In this document: piece by piece, positions 11,650-20,139 of the stretch
Layout of the letters: each line of letters begins with the position of its first letter
How positions within the stretch are numbered: the first letter of the stretch is position 1
Made by a program: the position numbers and the translations under genes
The notes under the pieces: generated by a model
What the model was told of the DNA's origin: nothing
The model's database searches: none
Seen by the model: only the letters and a program-made list of their open reading frames with translations
DNA from: Saksenaea vasiformis B4078
Taxonomy: Eukaryota; Mucoromycota; Mucoromycetes; Mucorales; Saksenaeaceae
Length of the DNA: 33,815 bases
Assembly: GCA_000697055.1 (NCBI GenBank)
Contig: JNDT01001666.1
Span: 1 to 33,815 of the forward strand
Direction: 5' to 3'

Positions 11650-11922
11650 AGGACGATCAGAAAGAAAACATCTTGTCGAAATAAAAAATGCATTGTTAAA
11701 TAGCATAATTCCTTTCCTTTCTGTTTTGTTAACATATTGAGGGCTTTTAATGCAGTGCAAGCTAAACATGCAGAAATATGGTAAGTGTCTGCTGTGTATT
11801 GAAGGATCCTTAAAGCATTGCGTGGAACTTTGCTGGCGGATCATGAAGCGGACCATAAAAACGCGTCCTCAACAGCCGAAAAAAAGTTCCATGAATTATC
11901 CAAACTTGATTCTCATTCTTAC

Positions 11923-13621
11923 ATGTCGCAAGCATTTCGAATACATACTTGGATCTATAAGGCAACATGCGTGTTCCCGATAGTGCGACGATTGTCGAGC
12001 ACCGCTGGTCAAGGACCACGCACAGACAAGCTGCGAATAATACCATTTACGCAACATATTAAAGCGGCCGAAAAGGTTGCACATGCGTGAAGCACCATAA
12101 AGTAATTGACATGCATTTGACACAGACATTTGAAAACTATCATGCCCATGGGTTTTTTTCAGTACGGGTATCTAAAGCTGGAGCGCCTGAAGAAGTATTT
12201 CTACCCTTCTGGGTTGTCAGTTGTCATGTCCGGGCGGAAATCGAGCAAGCACAGATTGTACGCACGTCAAAATCGGGGAAATTGGTAGATAGTGACATTT
12301 AGCATTAGGGCCGCAGTGATTGGAAGACACGTTATAACCCTTCGACGCGGAAATATGAATCATCTTGGGAGACTGATTGGGCATGGGTGCCACGTAGTTA
12401 TAGCTTCTCCAGAGAATATCATCCTTTAGCCCATCCAGACCTCCAAGTATATGCATCACAAAAGTATCGACGTGGATTCGTCAATCGTCTTCGAAGTAGC
12501 AACGCACTAAAGGATGCCACTGACTTCTCTCCGACCGTTTTGGATCGACCCTCTTATTCTGATCTCAGCAGGGAATACCGTGACATTCAGCGCAAGATGG
12601 ATCCTTATACTATCTACCCAACAACCGCGTTACGTTTTGCTAAATCATACATCCAATCAAAGGAGGAGCAGCTTGCAGACGAATTTTTGCGTAAAACATA
12701 CGCCGCGGATGAGACCCGTTTACTTAAAGTTAAAATCACGCTTGAGAATGTCCATGTATCGCCCGTATATTATCCTGCTTACGTCTACACTATCCATTAT
12801 CTGAGCCGGCAACTTAGAACATTTGTTAGCGGAAATGACTTGAGTACTGGAGGCTTGCGCGTTTACAATTGGGAAAGAGTGGCAGCGGTCTCAGCCTTGA
12901 GTATGGCCACAATCACAACTGTTACTGGCGGCATTGGATGGGGCGGACTCAGCGGATCTTTCTGGGTGAGAGGGCGGCTTCTTGTTTTTTTTTTTTTTCT
13001 CATGGCTCACTTGATTTATTTAGGCTGGCGTTGTACTGCCTACAGTGATTACTTCGTTGCTGACGATGTATTATCCTTTAATTTCTTTGCGGTTACGAGA
13101 TATCATGCTACAGTACGAGTTAAAGAGTCAAGCCCAGGATCCAAAAATATGGGATAGCGACTGGGTACATGCATTTAACGCTTACGAGGAGCAAAAACGG
13201 TTCAATAATTGGCGTACGGAATATACATACCAGCACACCGGATCTGGCAAAGCATGGTCATGGAAGTCGTCTAACAACGACCCAAAAGGATATTATGGGA
13301 CGCTTGGTCTTAGTCCAGATGCAACAAAAGCCGACATACAGGGCGCTTTTCGCGGGTATGGCAGGAGATCAAAACGTTAGGATGTTCATCATCATTCTTC
13401 CTCATTTGTAGCCTCGCAATGAAGTGGCATCCTGACAGATATACAGATGGTCAAGAAAAAGAAAAGGCGAAGAAAAAATTTCAGGAAATTAGCGCGGCAT
13501 ACGCTGTGTTGCGTGACGGTATGTCCACAATATCTTGGCTTTTGGATTGGAAAGCTGATTTACTTCCTGATCTATTACAGCTAAAAAGCGCCGACTTTAT
13601 GACGAAACAGGAAACGCATAG
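11923..13621 (+). CDS. Membrane-anchored J-domain (DnaJ-like) protein, probably mitochondrial
   Basis: Six exons (11923-12075, 12126-12257, 12309-12965, 13024-13355, 13412-13518, 13581-13621) join in phase into 473 residues. The N-terminus (MSQAFRIHTW..., then FPIVRRLSSTAG) is basic and has an R-R-L-S-S motif typical of a matrix-processing site. A conserved-looking region follows (FLPFWVVSCHV near residue 75, then TRYNPSTRKYESSWET after the third exon starts). Two hydrophobic segments lie near residues 287-336, one on each side of the exon 3/4 splice. The J domain occupies about residues 402-473, at the extreme C-terminus, with an intact HPD triplet at 431-433 and a KKRRLYDETGNA ending. The HPD is what stimulates Hsp70 ATPase, so an Hsp70 co-chaperone role is a sound inference. 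The client and the exact membrane are unknown. The stop is 194 bp from the ERG24 start. Confidence 0.82.
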
Positions 13622-13759
13622 ATTTATTTCTAGATAATTGACAAATAGAAAAATAAATAAATGGCATTGGGTTGCAAGAGCCACATCGGTAAACGTATCC
13701 GTTGGGGTGCGGATCAATCTACCGAAGTCAAGGAGTGCATTTTGAAAGCCCGCGCGCAG

Positions 13760-13766
13760 TATAAAT
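13760..13766 (+). promoter_or_regulatory. TATA box of ERG24
   Basis: TATAAAT lies 49 bp upstream of the chosen ERG24 ATG. It makes transcription starting near 13790 likely. That would exclude the upstream 60-codon frame at 13661-13840 from the mRNA and favours the ATG at 13815. Confidence 0.5.
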
Positions 13767-13814
13767 TGACAGGGAGATTTGTTGTTGTTGGACACGTTGT
13801 TCCGACAAGTGGCC

Positions 13815-15442
13815 ATGGCTCCAACAACGACAGACAATAAAGATACGCCTTCGGCACAAAATGCCTCGCAGTCCAAAAACGCGCAGGAGTTGAACCCCAA
13901 GACAACTCATTATGAATTTCTTGGTCCTCCTGGTGCATTCGCGATGTGCACCGCATTGCCTCTCTTGGTATTGTTCCTCTCGGGTTCTTGCAATGCCACC
14001 GGTTATCCTTCACAATTGCTTCTGGATGATTGGAAATCTTACTTCTCTCAAATGTTCACACCGGAATACGTCAAAACGCTATACGATCCAGCTGCCATTC
14101 TTGTTTACATTGCCTATGTGGCACTACTTGCTATTTTCTATATGATTCTGCCGGGCGATGTTGCCAAAGGTACCGTGCTACGCAACGGCGAGCGATTAAG
14201 ATACAAGTTAAATGGTATGCAGAACTGTTTTTCACGATTTCCTCGCTCAATGTCCTTCTGTACAGGTTTCAAATCATTGCATAATACATTTTTCCTTGGG
14301 CTCTTCTTACTCAAAGATATTGGTCTCCGCCCATTACTCTTTGTCTACGATCATTGGGTCGGTTTGACTGTCGCGTCTATTATTTTCAGCTACGCAGTTG
14401 CACTCTTCGTCTATATCCGAAGCTTCAGAAAGGGCGCTCTCCTGGCGCTCGGTGGCAACACTGGTAATGCTCTCTATGACGTACGTACACCATGCAATAG
14501 GAAAGTGAGAGATATAACGGACCCATTATTAGTTTATGATTGGCAGAGAATTGAATCCTCGTCTTGGTGACTTTGATATCAAGTTCTTCACGGAGCTTCG
14601 TCCTGGCATGATCGGCTGGTTGCTCGTCAATTTATCCTTTGCTGCCAAACAGTACCTTGATCTCGGACGCGTGACGAACTCCATGATTCTTGTTCAGTTC
14701 TTCCAAGCATGGTACATCATTGACTCACTGTGGAACGAAGATTGTGTCCTTACGACGATGGATATTACGACAGGTAACGCGCATTGTTCCTTAATCACAT
14801 TCTAAACATGCAGAGCAGATGGCTTCGGGTTTATGCTAGCCTTTGGTCTATATACTTGGGTACCAATCACCTATACTCTCCAAGCCCGCTACTTGGCCGA
14901 CTTCCCACGCGACATCAGCTATTACGAGTTTGGTCTCATCTTTGCGCTCAATATCCTTGGTTATTATATCTTCAGAAGCGCCAACTCGCAGAAGAACGAA
15001 TTCCGTAGTAACCCTGAAGGACCTAATGTGAAACGTAAGAAAGAAAGAAACGCAATTGTATGATAATGATTTGAACTAATGATGGTGTGTTAGATCTCAA
15101 GTTCATGCAGACAAAAGCTGGTACCAAGCTTCTTATTTCCGGCTGGTGGGGCGCATCGAGACATATTAACTATCTTGGTGACTGGCTTATGGCTTTATCA
15201 TGGTGCTTACCCTGCGGCTTCAACTCTGTGATTCCCTACTTTTATGCGGCTTATTTTGCAATTCTGTTGTTGCACCGTGAGCGAAGAGATAACCATAAAT
15301 GCCATACGAAGTATGGTAAAGATTGGGAAGAGTACTGTCGTATTGTGAAGTACCGTATTATTCCAGGTAAAGCACACGTACACAGATAGTGTTCTCTTAT
15401 TTTTTTCTCACTGATATGTTGTATTCCACAGGGATCTATTAA
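13815..15442 (+). CDS. ERG24: Delta(14)-sterol reductase (ERG24 type)
   Basis: Six exons (13815-14214, 14266-14480, 14533-14773, 14816-15034, 15094-15366, 15432-15442) join in phase into 452 residues, matching fungal C-14 sterol reductases. The enzyme reduces the C14-C15 double bond after lanosterol demethylation in ergosterol synthesis, in the ER membrane, using NADPH. Signatures include [12 protein letters not shown] near the N-terminus, [20 protein letters not shown] across the exon 2/3 splice, [12 protein letters not shown], and the late pair FISGWWG-like (here [12 protein letters not shown]) with [13 protein letters not shown]. The C-terminus [17 protein letters not shown] then PGIY is standard. 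Several hydrophobic segments of 18-22 residues give the expected multi-span topology. This is not ERG4: the motif set and the GPPGA start belong to the C-14 enzyme. This enzyme is the target of morpholine fungicides. No defect seen. Confidence 0.96.
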
Positions 15443-15662
15443 GTGTCTGCATAATCACACCTTGGTACCCCATGAATGCATCGGTTTGCTGGTCTAAACA
15501 AGGGTGTTTTATTCATTTTTTTAATTGTTTTCGTAAATCTTTTCAGTGAAACACCAAAGCCAGTGATGCTAACCCATGTTCTTTTTTCATTTTTTTGCTT
15601 TGAAACTAATAAAAAGTTTTTCTTCTATTTTACCACTTCCAACCATTGCGTTTGCCTCCATC

Positions 15663-16855
15663 ATGGTTCGTACGTACAGTATAAGTACGATTGTAATCCT
15701 TTTTGGCCTATGTTTGGCAGAGGACCGCACGTTTCCCAACGATCTGTTCTATCATCACCACCCTAGTAAAGCTTACAATCCTAGTCCAAAGATTGCTCAA
15801 GCCAATAATAGTTAAGCTTAACCAATCTTTGATATCATTTGTAACAATAGATGAACAATAGATTATCCTCAAGCGGCGCCACCCCAATCTCCTCCAATGG
15901 GTGGTTATGACCCTTCCATGAATGAACCTTACGGTCGTTCTTTCAACAATTACTATAATGCATATGGACAGCCAAATCGCGCATCCTATGACACGTCTGG
16001 AGCCGCTCCCGTGTCTGGTTGGGGAGGTCCCACCAGTAGGAACAGCGGTTATGACAGTGCTGCAGGATCAGAGAGCTACGGCCGACAAGATGTGAGAAAT
16101 GCAGCTAGCGGCGGCGGCGGTGGCGGCGGTGGTGGTGGTGGTGTTCGATACAACGAGCAAGGTGGTATCATACTTCCCAATCAAGCAGCTTCCTTTGCTG
16201 CAGAAGGGGCTGGTGGTGTTCAGCCTCCGGAAAGCCCTTACGGCAGTGATCCCGGAAGTAGTGGTGCTTACCTGCCGGGCTATGCATCGGGCGGATCCGT
16301 GTCAGGCAACCCCGACTACAATTCTCCACAGTATGGTAGCGCAAGCAATGTGCGCCCTATCGACAATCGCCGAGGCATCAAACTTAGTGGAGCCGTTACG
16401 GACAATAACGATGGTTACTCCAGAGGCACAGGCACGTTCTACGATGTGGAAACGCGTGTCAGCACTTGCGGTAAACAGTATAAGAATACAGATCTAGTGG
16501 CTGCTCTCAATACGAAGCAAATGGGTGAGAAAAGTAAAAATAATCCTAATTGTGGTAAGAATGTGGAAGTCACTGGACCGAGTGGGAAAACGGTTACAGT
16601 TGCGATTATTGATGGATGCGACACATGCCAAGAAGGTACGTCAAACAGCTAAGCGTGCGCATAATAACTTACTCCTTCTCTTCTTTTTCTTTCTTCCTTT
16701 TTTTTTTAAAAAAAACAGCCGGTCTTGATCTCAGTCCAGCTGGTAAGCTAGTTTGAGTTTTTGTCTGCTTATCCTAACCGCAATGTCAAATAGCGTTCGA
16801 GAAAATTGGTGACTTTAGCCACGGAAGTGTGCCGATTAAGTGGAAATTTGTTTAG
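15663..16855 (+). CDS. Secreted double-psi beta-barrel (expansin/RlpA-like) protein
   Basis: Four exons (15663-15810, 15862-16635, 16719-16742, 16794-16855) join in phase into 335 residues. A signal peptide is evident (about residues 1-19, MVRTYSISTIVILFGLCLA). The middle 200 residues are low complexity, rich in Gly, Ser, Tyr, Pro and Asn, and include an uninterrupted run of eleven glycines (codons from about 16109). The C-terminal ~100 residues are a double-psi beta-barrel domain, beginning GTGTFYDVE, with cysteines in STCGKQY, NPNCGKN and DGCDTCQ and the closing GLDLSPAAFEKIG. This resembles domain 1 of expansins and the barwin/RlpA-like proteins of fungi. Such proteins bind or loosen wall polysaccharides; lytic activity is not implied. 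The Gly/Tyr/Asn-rich linker suggests a wall-associated or extended extracellular protein. I do not see a second, carbohydrate-binding expansin domain. Confidence 0.87.
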
Positions 16856-17429
16856 TCCCTACAAATGACTAGTTGGGGAGATCCCAGTACAGATGAAATA
16901 TATTTAATGCTTATTTGTCATGCTAACATGCAAAAGTGTGCAGAGATGAAACAAAGAAAAAACTTCAGGGTACTGAAATTAGGTTTTCATGGGCAACCAG
17001 CTGGCTGTATGGATGTGGAACATTTACTCCCGATCTGCAGTATAAGTTTCATACCCACTGTACTGCGGCTTTCTTGACTCCCACAGCAAACATCTGTATC
17101 CCACTAAAACGTATGCCGCATCCCACAGCCAGAATTCCATAGCCATCACCAATAACTTTCCAAAGCGAAAAAAAAAAAGAAACATATATTTTTTTTCTTT
17201 TTTCTTTTTTTTTTTTGGCAGAGGTTTAGTTACTTCGAATCGTTCATTTTGACAAAGAAGAGTAGCCTTTCCAAACTGCGAGCCTCAGTAGGGTTTCAAT
17301 TACGTCACTTTAGGATAAAGTGCAAAACACTGAGGTTTTTCGCTACCCTTGTGAAAACCCTCTTTCAAACTCTACAAACTATTCCTTACCAACAAAGCTT
17401 CTACGCTGTTTCCTTCATAAGACTCATTG
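16856..17429. other. Intergenic region with A/T tracts
   Basis: No gene is supported; the plus-strand frames at 16865-17142 and 17249-17533 have no motif or splice context. At 17168-17217 there is a run of adenines followed by long thymine tracts. The right part leads into the first, most degraded module of the repeat array. Confidence 0.45.
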
Positions 17430-17668
17430 CGAAGAATAATCTCCATTCAACATGCTTGAGATACGAGAACGAAGATCACCTAAACCTGAACAATGGAGAC
17501 TGTACGCCATCAGTAGCGCTTCCTGTCGACTAGTACAACCCATCAGTTTCTGTTCGTTTCTAGCCTCAGGCTAGGGGATCTTTTTCCACTATGGTTTAAG
17601 ATGAGAGCACCATCACGCCTGTCACGTAAGTGGCTATCGGTATAGCTTCCCAGTAGTGCTCTTTTGCC
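17430..17668 (+). ncRNA. Degraded A/B module pair 1
   Basis: This is the most diverged pair. The A half retains AATCTCC, CTTGAGATACGAG and CAGTAGCGCTTCCTG; the B half retains GGGGATC, TTAAGATGAGAG and CAGTAGTGCTC. The linker pairing seen in other pairs is lost. It looks like an old, decaying copy at the array edge. Confidence 0.3.
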
Positions 17669-17825
17669 ACCGTCCAACTCTTTGTTTCCTAAAATGTATA
17701 TTTTTACTTCACATTTTTTTGCTATATTATTTTATTAACCTCCTCCCAAGACTTTGAAACGCCCTTAGCACGGTCACATTCGACGCGTTCTGGCCAGCTT
17801 TCAGGCATCCAGATTGCCTTTCAAG

Positions 17826-17903
17826 GTATTTTCTTCTCCTTTTTTCTTGCCTTTTTTCCTTTATTTTCCAATTACCCATTTTATGGCTAACAGCGTCCTA
17901 TAG
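17826..17903 (+). other. Intron-like spacer in the module array
   Basis: The spacer begins AAG|GTATTTTC and ends CCTATAG, with a GGCTAAC branch-site-like heptamer at 17885-17891 and a long pyrimidine tract between. It has the architecture of the short introns in the protein genes of this window. Similar spacers occur at 18241-18298, 18611-18668 and 19077-19141. If spliced, each A/B pair would sit in an exon of one long transcript. Confidence 0.35.
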
Positions 17904-17935
17904 CCAAATTGCCCACTCCCTATGCCAGAAATCCG

Positions 17936-18175
17936 GCAGGAAAAGGAATCTCGGCTCACCACGTTTGAGATACGAGTACCAACATTGTTTGGGACCTAAG
18001 TGACGGATAGTATATGCCACCGGTAGCGTCTCCTGCTAACTGTTACCAACCATCAGCCCAGGTTTGGTACTAATAGCAGGTTAAGGAGTCTCCACTCACC
18101 ACGTTTGAGATGAGAGTACCACGATGCTTGGGACCTGAGTGACGGCTGGCATATGCTTCCAGTAGCGCTTCCTGC
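17936..18175 (+). ncRNA. A/B module pair 2, candidate structured RNA
   Basis: In the A half, CTCG (17950-17953) can pair with CGAG (17973-17976) outside an inner CTCA/TGAG stem (17955-17958 with 17966-17969). CGG (18004-18006) can pair with CCG (18020-18022). The A-to-B linker can form a hairpin: CCTGCTA (18032-18038) with TAGCAGG (18074-18080), enclosing TACCAA (18044-18049) with TTGGTA (18064-18069). The B half can form CTGG/CCAG near its 3' side. Pairings were found by eye; no energy calculation was done. Confidence 0.4.
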
Positions 18176-18760
18176 AGCCCTCAGAACCCTTACTTCCGAC
18201 ATTCATAATTTCTGCTTTACACTTCATAGATCTTTCCAAGGTATTTTCGCTACCCCCTTTTCCTTTTGACACAAATTGTGATTGACACTGGCATATAGTT
18301 CTCTGGCAAGAAAAGGAATCTCATCTCACCATTTTTGAGATATGAGTACCACCACTGTTTGGGACCTAAGTGATGGACAATATATGCCACCGGTAGCGTC
18401 TCCTGCTAACTGTTACCAACCATCAGCCCAGGTTTGGTACTAATAGCAGGTTAAGGAGTCTCCACTCACCACGTTTGAGATGAGAGTACCACGATGCTTG
18501 GGACCTGAGTGACGGCTGGCATATGCTTCCAGTAGCGCTTCCTGCAGCCCTCAGAACCCTTACTTCCGACATTCATAATTTCTGCTTTACACTTCATAGA
18601 TCTTTCCAAGGTATTTTCGCTACCCCCTTTTCCTTTTGACACAAATTGTGATTGACACTGGCATATAGTTCTCTGGCAAGAAAAGGAATCTCATCTCACC
18701 ATTTTTGAGATATGAGTACCACCACTGTTTGGGACCTAAGTGATGGACAATATATGCCAC
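18021..18760. repeat. Perfect 370-bp tandem duplication
   Basis: Bases 18021-18390 and 18391-18760 read identically, and the identity continues as a partial third copy to about 18840, where ACG becomes ATG. Each unit spans the end of an A module, the linker, a full B module, the spacer, and the start of the next A. The absence of any difference over 370 bp indicates very recent duplication or gene conversion, or possibly an assembly artefact. Confidence 0.9.
18306..18545 (+). ncRNA. A/B module pair 3, candidate structured RNA
   Basis: Relative to pair 2, the outer stem of the A half reads CTCA (18320-18323) with TGAG (18343-18346), a compensatory A-T for G-C exchange. The TGG/CCG pair contains a wobble. 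The closing GCAGG has become GCAAG, which weakens the terminal stem. Linker hairpin as in pair 2. Confidence 0.4.
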
Positions 18761-18914
18761 CGGTAGCGTCTCCTGCTAACTGTTACCAACCATCAGCCCA
18801 GGTTTGGTACTAATAGCAGGTTAAGGAGTCTCCACTCACCATGTTTGAGATGAGAGTACCACGATGCTTGGGACCTGAGTGACGGTTGGTGTATATTCCA
18901 GTAGCGCTTCTTGC
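18676..18914 (+). ncRNA. A/B module pair 4, candidate structured RNA
   Basis: The A half is identical to that of pair 3 because of the 370-bp duplication. The B half starts to diverge at 18841 and ends CTTCTTGCC instead of CTTCCTGC, so its terminal pairing is weakened. It is followed by a long spacer related to the one before pair 2. Confidence 0.35.
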
Positions 18915-19185
18915 CACCATCCATTTTTCTTCGTTTCCTAATATGTACACTTTTACTTCGCATTTTCTCTATGCGTCATTTGTTTAACTTGTTCCCTAGT
19001 CTTGGAGATACGATATTCGTACGGTCACGTTCAAGATGTCCTGTCAAGCTTAAAGACATTGACACTATCTTCCAAGGTATTCTTTTCTTTCTTTTCATTT
19101 TATTTTCTTATTCGTATTTTATGAGCTATAGAGTCATGTAGCCATTTTTTTTGACAAACTGCCTATTCTCCATTCAGGAAATTCA

Positions 19186-19427
19186 GCAGGAAAAGGAATC
19201 TCATCTCACCATGTTTGAGATATGAGTACCAACATTGTTTGGGACCTGAGTGATGGACAGTATATGCCACCAATAGCGTCTCCTGCTATTTGTTACCAAC
19301 CATCGGTATTTGTGTTTGGTACTCATAGTAGGACAAGGAGTCTCCACTCACCACGTTTGAGTTGAGAGTACCACGATGTTTGGGACCTAAGTGATGGTTG
19401 GCATATGCATCCAGTAGCGCTTCCTGC
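19186..19427 (+). ncRNA. A/B module pair 5, candidate structured RNA
   Basis: The A half has CTCA (19200-19203) with TGAG (19223-19226), and TGG with CCA where pair 2 has CGG with CCG. The linker hairpin is kept: CCTGCTA (19282-19288) pairs with TAGTAGG (19326-19332) through a G-U wobble, and TACCAA with TTGGTA is unchanged although the loop between them differs in sequence. Confidence 0.4.
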
Positions 19428-20139
19428 CATTATCGGCACATTTGTTTTTTTTCTCCGTTCTCCAAGTAAGTCTACCGGGATTTATACTTAAGGTTCAACG
19501 GTTTTGTGGTAGATATTCATTAACGCTCGCTGTTGCAGATTTTTCCGTCAAGATTTGCACGCAAACTTTACCACGTATCCCAAATGGGTTTGACATGTCG
19601 AGCTTTTATATTCACTGCAACGAGCACCATGTACTTAATGAGTGATGCATTTAGCAAATTCCTTGATGTCACGATAGCTTTGATATTGGATCCTTGTTTA
19701 TCATGTCAAATGCATTATTCCTTTCGAATATGGCGTTCACATAAGACATGATAAGGTGTGAACGGTGAGCCATGTAGATTGTTTACGAAAGATAAGTGTC
19801 TTTCAATCTGCCGCCTTGGCTGCGTTTGTTTGTTTGTTTGTTCTTTAGTCTATGTCTGTATCCGTTCCCATGGAGCAAAGGTGGATATTTCGCTTTCCAA
19901 AGAATAACTTGCGTCGCTGAGAAAAGATGTATGCCATCATTGTAGAAAAAAATTTTTTCTTGCGTGTGTCTCGTTATGGTACAAAGGAACACTCAAATCG
20001 AAGTAACCAGAAAGAAGCTAATATCAAGCCACAGTATTTAAGGTTTAGATGTTGTATGTACGTTTCAAGTGACCCTGATGTTGCTCCTAAACGCCCTAAG
20101 TAATTTGATGTTTGACAATTTTCCTCCTTTTCCGTAAAG
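19428..20139. other. Intergenic region between the module array and the nuclease-like gene
   Basis: No gene is supported. A run of GTTT units lies near 19827-19842. The short frames at 19442-19751 have no motif. The last ~100 bp should hold the promoter of the gene starting at 20140; no clear TATA box is visible. Confidence 0.4.

Larger units (their letters stand above)
17430..19427. repeat. Array of about ten ~100-nt structured modules in A/B pairs
   Basis: Ten related modules occur as five A/B pairs: 17430-17526 with 17565-17668 (degraded), 17936-18036 with 18076-18175, 18306-18406 with 18446-18545, 18676-18776 with 18816-18914, and 19186-19286 with 19328-19427. All share the core TTGAGAT..GAG..ACC, GGGACCT(A/G)AGTGA(C/T)GG and (T/A)AGCG(T/C)(C/T)TCCTGC. 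A and B are paralogous but distinct (AATCTC versus AGTCTCC starts; GCGTCTCCTGC versus GCGCTTCCTGC ends). Each module starts with GCAGG or a variant and ends with CCTGC, so it can close on itself. Pairs are separated by pyrimidine-rich spacers. No coding frame runs through; the 370-bp period is not a multiple of three. Orientation is assigned only because intron-like signals read on the plus strand. It is not a CRISPR array: units are too long and the spacers are themselves repeated. Confidence 0.85.

Noticed and set aside
13661..13840. A 60-codon frame upstream of and overlapping the ERG24 start (MALGCKSHIGKRIRWGADQS...)
   Set aside because: The TATAAAT box at 13760-13766 lies inside it, so it is probably not on the ERG24 mRNA; no family recognised.
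18140..18160. CTGAGTGACGG as a hammerhead ribozyme core
   Set aside because: The CUGAUGA box, the GAAA box and the cleavage triplet are not present in the right arrangement.
17430..19427. CRISPR array or tRNA-derived SINE explanation for the repeats
   Set aside because: Units are ~100 nt and paired, spacers are themselves repeated, and there is no A/B box promoter or terminal A-tail; this is also eukaryotic sequence.
19442..19751. Overlapping plus-strand frames after the module array
   Set aside because: Poor composition and no recognisable domain or supporting splice sites.
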